Assembly (NCBI RefSeq): GCF_008312935.1
Contig: NZ_VSZO01000007.1
Coordinates: forward strand, 310,001-374,000
Direction of reading: 5' to 3'
Length of the DNA: 64,000 bases
Source of the DNA: Roseiconus lacunae
Lineage (GTDB): Bacteria; Planctomycetota; Planctomycetia; Pirellulales; Pirellulaceae
Below, in pieces: positions 8,961 through 20,300 of the stretch (position 1 is the stretch's first letter; each line of letters opens with the position of its first letter). The notes beneath the pieces are model-generated. The model saw only the letters and a program-made list of their open reading frames with translations, had not been told where the DNA came from and made no database searches. A program made the position numbers and the translations under genes.

Positions 8961-9331
8961 GTGTTTCAATCGGAACTCAGCACCAGTGATTAATCCAACG
9001 AAAATTCTTGGTGTCTCGATTGATAAGCAGTCGTGAATCAGTACCGGATGATGTACAGGAATTGTGGCCGAAGCCATCCGGCCATTTCCAAAATCACTGT
9101 TACGAAACACCAGCAGCTCAAATTTCTAGTGCGTACTCAATAGGGCGATTCGAAGCGATCGCGCCGAACACGTAATACTTGCGCACACGCCCAGCTAGTC
9201 CAGCTTCGCAGCATGCGACTGAACGTCTTACAAACTGAACGTGAAACCCAATAGGCACGATGAAGTCGACGCCGCAGATCGTGACGCCCGCGCTATCGAC
9301 CTAACACCAATTGATGGGCTTTGCTCTCTGC

Positions 9332-9514
9332 CTATTGACGTGCCGAAGCTTCCATCGCTTTGGCGTATTCCTCTTCGCTCATCGCACCGCCCGGCACGAT
9401 ATCTTCTTCGACAGTCGGGTCAGGAGCGACGACAGTGGCTTCATGACCACATCCAATGACCGAAGCGATGAATAGGAGCGCAAGCAGAGACCAAGGGGAA
9501 CGGGAGAGCGACAT
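9332..9514 (-). CDS. small lipoprotein
   Basis: 60 residues: signal segment SPWSLLALLFIASV, lipobox VIGC, then a roughly 40-residue acidic mature part containing AMSEEEYAKAMEAS. It resembles the small lipoproteins usually found near DUF1559 genes, and the second DUF1559 gene lies about 600 nt downstream on the same strand. No enzymatic domain. Function unknown. Confidence 0.55.
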   Translation of the reverse strand: MSLSRSPWSLLALLFIASVIGCGHEATVVAPDPTVEEDIVPGGAMSEEEYAKAMEASARQ

Positions 9515-10269
9515 AGAACGATGCTCAAAATGGAAAGGGAAGATGGGAGGCGAGTGTGAATTCGAAACTCATGTTCGGACGCAGCAGTCCAATGATGGTC
9601 TGTTTCGGTGAGTACGATCGCAGCCGTCTTGAAACTCAACCCAAAGTAGCCCCAGATTCGCCGCCCGGAGACGGCTGCTACATAATATGTTTTCACTACG
9701 AGCGAGAAAACAAATTTGGTTAGCCAATAACGTTTACGTTCGTATACATAGAAGCAGGTGTTTCGTCAGTCACGAGTGTCTTTAGGTCCGACCGGAAATG
9801 TTATGTGGTGGATCAGACACCCCCGAGAGTCTACCCGATTTCAATGCAACGCGTGTGCAAAAGACAATTTGGCAATTCCCGCTTTTCCGAAACGCTCGCC
9901 AGTCGAAACTCAGTCATCCGATATCGGTGGTGAAGTAGACGAGATTCACGATTAGTTTTCTCCGCTACTGCCACGGAAACCCTGTGCTTTCTACTGGCTA
10001 GACCGCCCAATGCCCTCTCTGAAGGCCCATCACACACTGGTTTTCGTATCGGTGTGTGATCGCAAGGTGAATTCGCCTAATCGGTCGCGCGGATGGCGGA
10101 TGCCCGCAAACACGCGAAAAGCGGGGCAAACCACTTCGGCAACGTCTCTGAGATAGAATCAAACGGTTCTTTTCGGAAATCTTTTCTAAGAAATGGTTGG
10201 CTCGTGGGTCTATCGGGCGAAGGCGAGACGATCGCGATTGGGACGACCAATGCAGCAGAAGCAGAGTGA
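9515..10269. other. 755-nt gene-free stretch
   Basis: Short frames here lack coding character. The only clear structure is a perfect 9-bp inverted repeat at 10029-10060. The region should hold the divergent promoters of the lipoprotein (-) and the sigma-factor operon (+), but I cannot define them. Confidence 0.5.
10029..10060. repeat. perfect 9-bp inverted repeat upstream of sigma operon
   Basis: ATCACACAC (10029-10037) and GTGTGTGAT (10052-10060) are perfect inverted arms with a 14-nt spacer, about 210 nt upstream of the sigma gene start. It could be an operator or an RNA stem. There is no T-run. Confidence 0.55.
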
Positions 10270-10821
10270 ATGTTGAAACCGACACCGCCAGCTAGCCGGT
10301 CCGGTGACCAGGAAACGAACAAAACCTCGGTACGAACCCTGTTCGAAGCCGAGGAAGCGGGGTTGCTGCGCTATGCATTTGCCTTGATTGGGCGTCGAGC
10401 GGTCGCTGAGGAAATTGTGCAAGAAGTCTTTTTGCAACTTCATCAGCGGTGGGACGAAATCGATTCGCCTAAACCGTGGCTGTTTCGCAGCGTACGTAAT
10501 CGCGTTTACAACCACGTTCGAAATCATCGCCGTGAACAACTCGGTCGCGAAGACGAAACAGGCGAGCCAGCCGGTCGGGCAGACGAGCTTCCCGAAGCGG
10601 TCATTGATCGTTTGGAAACGACGGCCAAACTGCGAGAGATGATCGACGAACTGAATGATGTCGATCGCCAATTGGTCACACTGAAGTACTTCGAGGGCAT
10701 GAAGTATCGCGACATTAGCGAACGGACGGGGTTGAGCATCGGCCACGTCGGCTACCGATTGCATCATTTGTTGAAAGAACTGGCGCGACGCCTGCGTTCG
10801 GCCGGGATTGACGAGAACTAA
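10270..10821 (+). CDS. ECF RNA polymerase sigma factor
   Basis: 183 residues from an ATG. Region 2 lies at about 28-80 (ALIGRRAVAEEIVQEVFLQL, then KPWLFRSVRNRVYNH). Region 4 lies at about 128-175 with a helix-turn-helix (MKYRDISERTGLSIGHVGYR). The stop codon TAA overlaps the next start codon by one base (TAATG), so it is translationally coupled to the von Willebrand protein, which has an anti-sigma-like N-terminus. The likely job is to control this operon and a regulon outside the window. Confidence 0.93.
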   Translation: MLKPTPPASRSGDQETNKTSVRTLFEAEEAGLLRYAFALIGRRAVAEEIVQEVFLQLHQRWDEIDSPKPWLFRSVRNRVYNHVRNHRREQLGREDETGEPAGRADELPEAVIDRLETTAKLREMIDELNDVDRQLVTLKYFEGMKYRDISERTGLSIGHVGYRLHHLLKELARRLRSAGIDEN

Positions 10822-13800
10822 TGACTGACGAACCCAATCTATCTCCTCTCGATTCAGCTCTCGAAGCGCGTGTCGTTGCGCTGGTGCTCGGAGAAGCGTC
10901 AGACTTCGAGCGTGATGAATTGCTGCGTCTAATTGATGAGCGTGAAGACGTCGCTGCGTTTTATGAACAAACCCGACGGATGCATGCGTTGATGGAAGTT
11001 GTTGGCGAAGGCGAATCAGAGATACCTGGTCCCGAATGGCGGCTGCCGAACGGTAGTCGCGAACGTCTGCTCGCGATCTTTGAAGGTGACGAGTCGCCTG
11101 TTTTCGAACCGATCGAATTTGACGCGACGTCTGGGCACCGGGCGAGTTCGAAACGATGGCTTGCGGTCGCCGTCGGCATCGCCGCATCGGTCATGCTGAT
11201 CGGATTCGGCGGTTCGTTTGCGTTGCTGCAGCTCGTCGGAGCCAGATCTGATGTTTCGTCGGCTGCGAGGATTGATAGCGCCGGTGAGGCGGAAGGTTAT
11301 GAGCTCGCGGAAAAAGCAGCCGCAATCGATTCGATCGTCGAATTTCCGGCCGGCCGCGGAGAGGTCGCCGAATCAATCGCCGATAACTCTGTTTCTTCGC
11401 TACAGGCGATCGAAGAATCGCTGCGAGTCTCTGACTTTGCGTCCAAGGCTCCCTCTGCATCGAACGTACAGTCTTTTGGCGTCGACGCCGACTCGCCGAT
11501 GTTCGAACACGAGATGAAAACTGATGTAGGTCGTTCCGTTGCTCCGTTACTCAAGACTCCCGAGAGAACCGGGCGAGTGATGTTGGGCGGCGCCGTCAAT
11601 TCGGAATCAGATTTCATGGCGTCTTCGGAACCCTCGAGTTCTCGCCAACCGGAAGGTGAAGTGAGTCTGGAGTTCTCCATGCAAGCCGGAGACACGATCA
11701 CTGAAGACCAGCCTTTTTCAGAGAATCTAAGTAATCGACCGCTGGCGGCGGGCAGGGCATCGCGTGACACCCTGTCCCGCAATCAAGGTGTCGGAGGGAT
11801 GGGGATGGGTATGGACGCGGACATGGATATGTCGATGGGATACGACTCCAACGATGCGATGAATCTGTATGAAAAACGGACTCAACCACGATTTGACGAG
11901 ATGATGGATGGCGGAATCAGCGCCGGTTATCCGATTTCCCCGCCAAGCGGCCAGTCGAACGCCGCGCCGTCCGAACAATATTTTCGAAGCGGCGTCGCAC
12001 GCAACGAGTCGGACGTTCGCGAATCGAATCTGTGGGGGCTGAATCGTGGCTTTCAACAAAACAACGCGACGCTTGGCGACGTCAGCGGTCCTACCTCCGA
12101 CTTGTCGCTTAGTGCCAACGGTAAGAGGGAAGCTGATAAAGCTGGTGAAGCAAGTTCAGAAGCCCTTTCACGGCAGCGACTCTCGGAACGTCAACTTGGC
12201 GAGATCAGCGACCGCGATTCGATCGCTACAAACGGGCAAGCCTGGGTGGAGCTTGCGGTGCCGGAAGTTCCCTCGGACTCAACAGAGGACATCGCTCAAT
12301 CGGCACCGAAACCAGAATCGGGCCCAGCCTTCGATGATACCGCCTCGTCGTTTTCAGGAGGAACCAAACTGCGTTACGCATCGCCGACGCAACCGATGCT
12401 CGGCAAAGAACCTTCGCTTCTGATGGTTCAGCCGAAGATCTTGATCGAATCAGAAGAAGAACCCGCGGTGGTAGGGAGGTTCGGTCGTCAAGCCGGTCAA
12501 GCTTCTGAGTCTTCGGAAGACTCACCAAACGCTGCGGCGCTCGGTCTGATCCCCGATCAGCTCGCAGACCAAGTCCCCGCGCAATCCTCGAACCAAGCGT
12601 TGGCACAGAACCGTCTGCCAACCGATCGCTATTATTTTTATCTGGACGCCGAAGGTCGTAGTCGCGGCCGAACGGATCAGAAAGATCAAGTGGATGAAAG
12701 TCGTATCAAGCTCGAAGCACTATCAGAGACATTAAACGGTGCCACCGTCGTCGAACAGCAACGTCTGTTGCGCCGGCAAGTAAAGAAATTGCCTGAAGGA
12801 GCTGCCGATGTTGCCCGTGGGATTCAGCTGGATGATCGAGTCGCAGGGATACCAGCTCGCAAACCGGTCGCGGAGGGATTGAATGAAACCGATGCCAATG
12901 AATCCCCTTTCTCCACCTTTTCATTACACGTTAGTGATGTCTCTTTCAAGTTGGCGCGAGCGGCATTGTCGAAAGACACTTGGCCGGAATCGTCCAAGAT
13001 CCGAATTGAGGAATTTGTAAACGCTTTCGACTATGGCGACCCGCTGCCCAGACGATCGGAACGGGTCGCTTGCCGCATAGAACAGGCCGCACACCCCGCA
13101 TTACAGCAACGGAACCTTATGCGGATCGCGTTGCGTACGGCATCGACCGGACGAACCGACACGACGCCGCTACGTTTAACGCTGCTATTGGATAACTCCG
13201 GTTCAATGGAAAGGCACGATCGAAGTGAGACCCTGCGGCGTGCGTTCAAGCTGCTCGCCGATCAAATGAACGCTCAAGATCAGATCACGTTAATCAGTTT
13301 CGCAAGACAACCCCGACTCATTGCCGACAAAGTCGCCGGTGGACAAACGAACGAGCTTCTAACACTGCTCGATCAATTGCCAGCCCAAGGTGGTACTAAT
13401 CTCGAAGCGGCAATCGGGTTAGCTTTCGAAAAGGCTCAGGAACATTTTGACGAACGAGCTCAAAATCGAATCGTGCTACTGACCGACGGAGCAGTCAATT
13501 TGGGCGATGCCGATCCGCAGCGACTGTCAGATCTCGTGGGGTCGATGCGGGCTCAAGGCATCGCGTTCGATGCCGCCGGAATCTGTGCCGATGGCTTGAA
13601 CGATGAAATTCTAGAATCGCTGACGTTGAAGGGCGACGGCCGGTATTACCTGCTGGACTCAGCCGAGACAGCGGATGAATCGTTTGCGCGACAAATTGCC
13701 GGTGCACTACGGCCTTCGGCGAAGAATGTCAAAGTACAGGTTGAATTCAATCCCGCGCGTGTCGGTCGGTACAAACTGCTGGGCTTCGAAAAGCACCGGT

Positions 13801-14213
13801 TGAACAAAGAAGACTTTCGTAACGATCAGGTCGATGCGGCGGAACTGGCCGCCGCGGAAGCCGGCGTTGCGATCTATCAATTCGAAGCAAAACCCGATGG
13901 CGAAGGTGACATCGGTGTCGTGTCTGTCAGGTTCTTGGATCTTAATAGCGGCCGGATGATCGAAAACCATTGGCCGATACCCTATCAAAACAATGCTCTT
14001 CGGCTTGAATCAGCTACGCCGAGCTTGAAAGTCGCCGCGACGGCGGCACTATTTGCGGCGAAATTGAAGGGCGATCCGATCGGCGATACGACCGACTACG
14101 ACCAGCTAACCGGCCTGTTGTCCGAGCTGCCGACGCAATTGATGGAGCGGAATCGTGTTCGACAATTGATCGACATGGTTCGCCGAGCAAGTCAAATCAG
14201 CGGCACCCGATAA
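10821..14213 (+). CDS. membrane-anchored von Willebrand factor A protein with anti-sigma-like N-terminus (YfbK-type)
   Basis: 1130 residues. Residues 1-100 are cytoplasmic and resemble the N-terminus of planctomycete anti-sigma factors (ALVLGEASDFERDELLRLI). One membrane helix spans about 112-135. A long low-complexity extracytoplasmic part follows, including a Met/Asp-rich run near residue 325 (GMGMGMDADMDMSMG). From about 690 comes the von Willebrand N-terminal extension (FSTFSLHVSDVSFKLARAAL), then the VWA domain with MIDAS motif DNSGS near residue 790 and TDGAVNLG. A DUF3520-like C-terminus ends the protein. The VWA part probably binds a protein partner through a divalent metal. Coupled to the sigma gene, it may act as its membrane regulator. 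A hairpin separates it from the giant gene downstream. Confidence 0.88.
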   Translation: MTDEPNLSPLDSALEARVVALVLGEASDFERDELLRLIDEREDVAAFYEQTRRMHALMEVVGEGESEIPGPEWRLPNGSRERLLAIFEGDESPVFEPIEFDATSGHRASSKRWLAVAVGIAASVMLIGFGGSFALLQLVGARSDVSSAARIDSAGEAEGYELAEKAAAIDSIVEFPAGRGEVAESIADNSVSSLQAIEESLRVSDFASKAPSASNVQSFGVDADSPMFEHEMKTDVGRSVAPLLKTPERTGRVMLGGAVNSESDFMASSEPSSSRQPEGEVSLEFSMQAGDTITEDQPFSENLSNRPLAAGRASRDTLSRNQGVGGMGMGMDADMDMSMGYDSNDAMNLYEKRTQPRFDEMMDGGISAGYPISPPSGQSNAAPSEQYFRSGVARNESDVRESNLWGLNRGFQQNNATLGDVSGPTSDLSLSANGKREADKAGEASSEALSRQRLSERQLGEISDRDSIATNGQAWVELAVPEVPSDSTEDIAQSAPKPESGPAFDDTASSFSGGTKLRYASPTQPMLGKEPSLLMVQPKILIESEEEPAVVGRFGRQAGQASESSEDSPNAAALGLIPDQLADQVPAQSSNQALAQNRLPTDRYYFYLDAEGRSRGRTDQKDQVDESRIKLEALSETLNGATVVEQQRLLRRQVKKLPEGAADVARGIQLDDRVAGIPARKPVAEGLNETDANESPFSTFSLHVSDVSFKLARAALSKDTWPESSKIRIEEFVNAFDYGDPLPRRSERVACRIEQAAHPALQQRNLMRIALRTASTGRTDTTPLRLTLLLDNSGSMERHDRSETLRRAFKLLADQMNAQDQITLISFARQPRLIADKVAGGQTNELLTLLDQLPAQGGTNLEAAIGLAFEKAQEHFDERAQNRIVLLTDGAVNLGDADPQRLSDLVGSMRAQGIAFDAAGICADGLNDEILESLTLKGDGRYYLLDSAETADESFARQIAGALRPSAKNVKVQVEFNPARVGRYKLLGFEKHRLNKEDFRNDQVDAAELAAAEAGVAIYQFEAKPDGEGDIGVVSVRFLDLNSGRMIENHWPIPYQNNALRLESATPSLKVAATAALFAAKLKGDPIGDTTDYDQLTGLLSELPTQLMERNRVRQLIDMVRRASQISGTR

Positions 14214-14248
14214 GCGGGTGACTGCGAACTTTTTCCCACTCGTTTTAG

Positions 14249-14290
14249 ACGTCATCACCGCTCTTCAATCACGAGCGAAAGTGACGACGT
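14249..14290 (+). other. long imperfect hairpin between the VWA gene and the giant gene
   Basis: ACGTCATCAC (14249-14258) pairs with GTGACGACGT (14281-14290) with one mismatch. The inner arms CGCTC and GAGCG (14259-14263, 14273-14277) extend the stem, leaving AAA as a bulge. No T-run follows, so processing or attenuation is as likely as termination. Confidence 0.45.
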
Positions 14291-14353
14291 GCCCCCACCG
14301 ATGCCCGTCTGAAGACACGAGCACGCGGTGGTCATTTCGCTTGGAGCATCTCA

Positions 14354-17300
14354 ATGTTCTCGTTTCACGCTTGTTCGCGATACTTGCCCCGATTTATCCT
14401 AACGCTTTTTTGTAGCTTCTTTCTAGTCTGTGGTTTCTTTTGCGTTGCCGGTGGTCATTCGGCGGCACAGGACAATGCTACCGAAGATGTCACAACTCAA
14501 GGCGAAACAGAACAACCGCAAGCGAGCGATGAACGAATTCGCTCTGGCCAGACAACGATCATCGTCGAAGCGGGGGCGAAAGCTCCCAAGGTTGCCCCGT
14601 TATTCTCCGCCAAGACGGCCGCACAGGTCAGCATTTCTTCGGACCGGATTGAACAGACCGTTCAAGTCGACCTAACCATCGTTCAAGGCATCCCCGAACT
14701 GATCAGCCTGGAAATCAAAGGCCCAGGTAAGATCGCCGATGTGCAATCTGAAACGCTGAAAGCGTGGTCGGTTCGTACTGTCGACGGCCAGCGTTATCTG
14801 GACCTACACCTGTCTGATGCCCCACGAAACGTATCGGCGGCCATCACAATCCGACAGATAGATTTGTCATTACCTACGGAAATCGACATCACTCATTTTG
14901 CTCCGGGCGATTCCGTCGGCTTTGATTCCAATGTCACCTTAACGAGCAGTCCGGACGTTCGCACCAGTGTCTCCGAAGCTAGCGGTTTCGTTCCGCTGAG
15001 CGGTGATCGCAAACAGCTTGGTTTCCATACCAGCACCGGTGGAGTACTGCGCCTGGTTGTGCGACGCAAAGGTATTGATCTTCCGCCGGTCGAATTGACC
15101 GCGGCAAGCTTACACGGGACCCTTGATCCGACCGGCAACTCGATGGCGTTTCGCTTCGAAGCCACGGCAAACGTTCGTGAGGCCGGCGCCGAATTGGAAT
15201 TTTTGTCTGGTGAAGCCGCGATCAGCGATCTGCCAGACTCTGACTCTTTTCGACTACGGTTGGTTTCATCGAACGATGACGCGGCCTACCGTTTGTCATT
15301 CGCACAGACGGGAACGTTCGACATCAAGATTGATTTTGTCGCTGCGATCATTGGGCCAGAGACCGATCAACAATCGATCGATTTTCGAATCGCGACCGGT
15401 GCGGTGGTTCCCATTTCGATCGAGGGCCTTGGCGAGGCTTTAGATTTTCTCAGCGACGGCCAGACGGTCATGCCGACCCGCGACGGGCAACGGTGGAGCG
15501 GCTACTTGCCGGCATCCGGGCAGGTCAAGCTCCGCTGGAAGTCACGACGAAAGACCGACGAAGGCAAACTATTCTTTGCGACCAATGCAAAGATCGAATC
15601 GCAAATCGGCGCCGGACTTTTACGACAACGCCATGAAATCGAATACCAAGTCCTGCAGGGCGAACTGCCGGCACTGCGTCTCGCGATGAACGGGCCCGGC
15701 GAAATCTTGGACGTCCAGGGAAACAATCTTCTCGCTTGGGAAGTGACCACAGAAGCCGACCAACGCACGCTTTCGATCACCCTGAGCCGACCATTGCAGG
15801 GTAGCCATCGCTTGGTCATCCGGAGTCAGACGTCTCTCGAAGCATTTCCGGTTGAGATCCAAACACTTCGTTTGCGACCCGACGATGCGATCCGGCACTC
15901 GGGATTCATTCGCCTGACTAACCTTGGGTCGGTACGTCTTGAGCCTACCGATTTGCTTGGCCTGACACAGCTTTCGCCGGAACAATACCCCGGCGAAGCG
16001 ATCGATGCTCGGCAAACGTTCGTCTATCGATTTCCCTCTGCCGAATACGACCTGAATGTTTCCGCCGACCGAATTCAGCCGGAAATCAACCTTTCGACGT
16101 TGACCACGTACGAAGTCACCGAGTCGGATCGAGTGATTCGGGCGGACTTGGAACTCGACATCCGAGAAGCTCCGATCCGTGACTGGGAGTTTGAGATCCC
16201 AGCCGACTACTCGATCGTGTCGGTCACCGGGGCCAACGTGGTGGACTACATCGCATCAAGCGAAGTGAACGGAATACGCCAACCGTTGAAAGTCTTGTTC
16301 AATCAAGACGTCGGTGGGCGGCAACTGATTTCGTTGGTTTTGGAGAAAAACGAGCCGGCGGCCGAGGGACCATGGGAATTGACCCGTTTCGAGTTTCCAG
16401 ATGCAAAATCGGTCCGAGGCCATGTCGGTGTGGTCGCATCGGCGGGCATTCGCATTGCCATCGACCAGTCCGCGAACTTGGTCGAAAAACCGCTATCGTA
16501 TTTCCCCAAAGCAGTGCCAGGACTGCAGCAAGCGTTTCGCATCCGGCAGCCCGATTGGTCGGCGACCGCCGGCGTCGAACTGCTGCAGCGAAACGTGCAA
16601 TCAGACGTCTTCCATTTGTATTCGCTCAACCAAGAAACGATTTATGGAAGCGCATTGATCAATTACTTTGTCACCGGTGCCCCGGTGGGAGAATGGCGAA
16701 TCACGGTGCCGGCGGAGCTTGGGAATCTAGTGGTCGATGGTCAAGACGTTCGCACGTGGCGACGTGAAGAGAACACCTTAATCGTTTCATTGCATCAACC
16801 CGTGATGGGTGCATACACCCTACTGATTACCTTCGATGAAAAGGCAGACAACAAAGGTGCATTTGATGCCGCGCCAGTTACGCCGCTTGATGTCGAAGGT
16901 GAACGCGGATTCGTTCAAGTGGTCAGTCCGATGCAAGTTGAACTAAACACGATCGAAGCGAGCGAAGATTTACTGCGTTTGGATCCATTAGAACTGCCCG
17001 GCGAGTTTCGTTTGCTCAGCACGGCACCGGCGCTCGGGACGTGGCAATACACCGACCGTCCTTTCGACCTTCAGTTGAGCGTCAAATGGTTTCAACCGGG
17101 AACCACGGTGCCACAAATTGTTGAGTTCTCCGAAGCGACCAGTCAAGTCTCGCAAGATGGTGAGTTGGTCACCGACGTGTTGTACTACGTCAAAACACGA
17201 GGCCAACGAAGCTTAAAAGTCCAACTGCCCCCCGATCCCGTAAGACTTTGGCAAGTTTCAGTCGATGGGCAGGTAGTCACCGCCCGGAAAACCGAATCGG

Positions 17301-20300
17301 CAACGCTGATTCCTCTCCCCGGCGGCGTCGATCCAAACGCCCCGGTCGAAGTCCGGCTTCGGCTTGGAAAACCTACCGTGGAATCTTCCGCACCGGTGCT
17401 TGCGTTGCCCAGCATCGATGCCCCTGTGCTTAAAACTCAATGGAAAATCACGGGTGATGAAAAACGCGTCTTGGTTCCCGGGGACGGCACCGTTCGCCCC
17501 GCCGCACCGACCACCCGCCGCAGCGGTTTTTCCTGGATCGCCAAACATGGTCTGATCGGTCTACTATCAGTCGTGATCCTCGCCGGCGTCGGAGCCGTTT
17601 TGTCCCGCCAACCTGGAACTCGGCGCCATTTTGGATTACCGATCACTGCACTTGCGATATTTGTTTCTCTATTGATGACCGGCATTGCCTGGGCCAACGG
17701 AGGATCGAATCAGCCGCTTGAACTGAGCGTCCCCGTTTTATCAGCCGGAGACGCGGTTGTCTTGCAAGTTAGCAATATCCCAGCATGGCAAGTCGATGTT
17801 TCATGGCTGGGCCTGTTGTTGATTTTACTCGGTACCGCACTCGTCGCCGGGATATTCAGCAAGCGCATCCGACAAGGGATACCGCCGGAACAGGCGTCGT
17901 CGTCAGATCGGATCGACGTAGCTAAGGCGACAATGGTCATCCTTGCTCCCTTTTTGATCGCTACCGGAATCTTGATGCAGGGTGGCGGAGCGACTTGGTT
18001 TTTCCTGTTGCTCACACTCGCGATCCTGTTCCTTGGCTTTGTTTCTCACGCTTGGGAAGCATCACGCACCACCGTTGATTGGATCAAGCGACGATCTCAG
18101 GCGTTTTCTAAAAAATCATCTAAGCCAAAGTCAGATGATGAAACGGGCAGCACCGCTTCATCGCCAGCCACGTTGTTCTTGCTTGCGTTCTCACTAAGCT
18201 CGCTGTCCTCGGTTGCGATTGCCCAGGATCCGCCCGCGGAAGACATCGGTTCCCATCAAACTTTCGATGTACTCGAACAGACTTGGCAGATAAGTGAGCA
18301 GCCATCACGACTTGCCGGCTCGGCAAAGTTAACCCTCACCGGTGAACCCGGCGACTCGTTTGTCTTATTACGGCAACCCGCCATTCTAAGTGACTTTACG
18401 AGCGATTCGTTGCTAGTGACAAAGGTGAATTCCGGCAAAGACGGGCTTGCCTATGTGGTCACGATCCCTGTATCGACCGAATCTGATTCGCAGGCGGTGA
18501 CTGACGGGGGGGCAGGCATGGACGGGCCCCCGGAGAGTGAGATAACCGAGCATACCGCCACTTTTCGTTACTTGGTCGAATCGATCCGACCGATCGAGGG
18601 AATCCCCGTCCTGACAGGCCCTGCTGGGGTGCACCGACTGAGCGTCAACTACGAACGAAATGACTGGGAAATCGATTGCCCGGCAGCGGTCCGACATGCG
18701 AAGGTCGAATCGGAAGATTCTAGTCGAGCCAATTTATTGTTGGGGACGAAACCTTCGATCGTTTTCATCCGCCCGCAGTCACGAGACGTCAGTGCTGAAG
18801 AACGTGCGTTCTTCGTCGAAAGCAATGATCTGTACCTGCCGGGGCCAGGCGTCGTTGACGGCCGGCATGCGCTACAGTTTCGTACCGCGCAAGGCCAAAT
18901 CGGTGAATTGACAATCTCAGTGCCCTCGGGTTTGACCGTCAGTGACGTCAGCGGTCCGATTCGTTCGTGGCGGTACGATGCCGAACAAGGCAACCTGAAC
19001 GTCGTTATCGAGCCTCCGCAATCGAGTCCCTTTGTGATCAATGTTCAAACACAACGGGGGCTCGATACCTTACCTACGGAGCTGAAACTTTCGCCGCTAC
19101 TCGTTCAGGATGCCAACGGCCAAGTTGGCTTGATGGCGATCGGTTTCGGTGCCGAAGCTCAACCGGAGTCCATTCAGGCGGACCAACTGTCCACGGTCAA
19201 CCTCGGTGACTTCGATGTAAATAAGTTGACGGATGCGAACCCGACCTTGCATCGCGTTTATCGCTACGGCGCCGACGGCGGAACACTTTCCCTCAACGTC
19301 GCCCCCGTTCGTGCGGAAGTCCGTGTGACAACGAAGCAAGTGCTCTCGTTTGGTGACGAGCGAATCACACTGGGGGCGTCGCTCAACGTGCTCATCGCTC
19401 GAGCCGGATTGTTTCGACTGAGTTTTCCGCTACCCGATGGGTTCGAAATCGAATCACTTACCGGTCCGTCGCTACACCATTGGTCGGAAATCGACGAAGA
19501 CGGAACGCGGGTGATCGTGATGCACTTCAACGGAAAAACGATCGGCCCACAAAGTTTTGCGTTGACGCTGACCGGTGCGACGCCGGCGACCGATGGGAAT
19601 TGGGAAGTGCCGCGGATCGTATTGAAGGAGTCGACGCGTCAGACCGGTGAATTGGTTGTTCGCCCGACCACCGGAATTCGCTTGCGAACGGTCGCGCGAG
19701 AAAACGTATCCGAGACCGACCCTCGTTCGATCGGCGGCGCCGGTCGAGGGGCACTGGCGTTTCGTTTGTTGCAACAGGATTGGAGTTTGCAACTGGGAAT
19801 CGAAAAGCTGGATCCTTGGTTGACGGGGCGACTGCTCCATGAGTCCGTCTTGCGTGAAGGTCAAACAAGAACCACGCTGATCGGTCAAATCGACGTCCAG
19901 AACGCTTCCATCCGGGCATTGCCGGTACGCCTACCGGGACTGAGCGACGAGGAAATGAGCACTCTGCGAGCGAACGGCGAATCAGTGGTCGATTTTGTGC
20001 GTTCGGCCGACAACCCAGATATCTGGGAAATTCAGTTCAAACGACGAATCGTAGGTAACGTCAGTTTTCGACTCGAATATGAACGCCGCGGCGACCGAAC
20101 GGATGACATCGAGACACTCGTACCGATTCAGTTTCCCAGCGTTAAACAACTCGCCTACTATGTCGCGACTCGTGCCGGCGGTCGCTTAGAGCTTGAACCA
20201 CAGACGGTGCCATCAAGTTGGCAGCGTGTCGACTGGAACGCGGTCCCGCAAACCTTGCGTCTTGCTGGCGATCGCAATGCGCCGACCATCGCATTTCGCG

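Larger units (their letters stand above)
8735..9331. other. gene-free stretch upstream of the second DUF1559 gene
   Basis: No convincing coding frame. It holds the DUF1559 leader hairpin (8771-8797) and repeat copy A (8854-8960). I see nothing else. Confidence 0.5.

Noticed and set aside
10210-11187. 325-codon reverse frame across the sigma and VWA gene starts
   Set aside because: Antisense to two well-supported genes; product is Arg/Gln-rich without domains.
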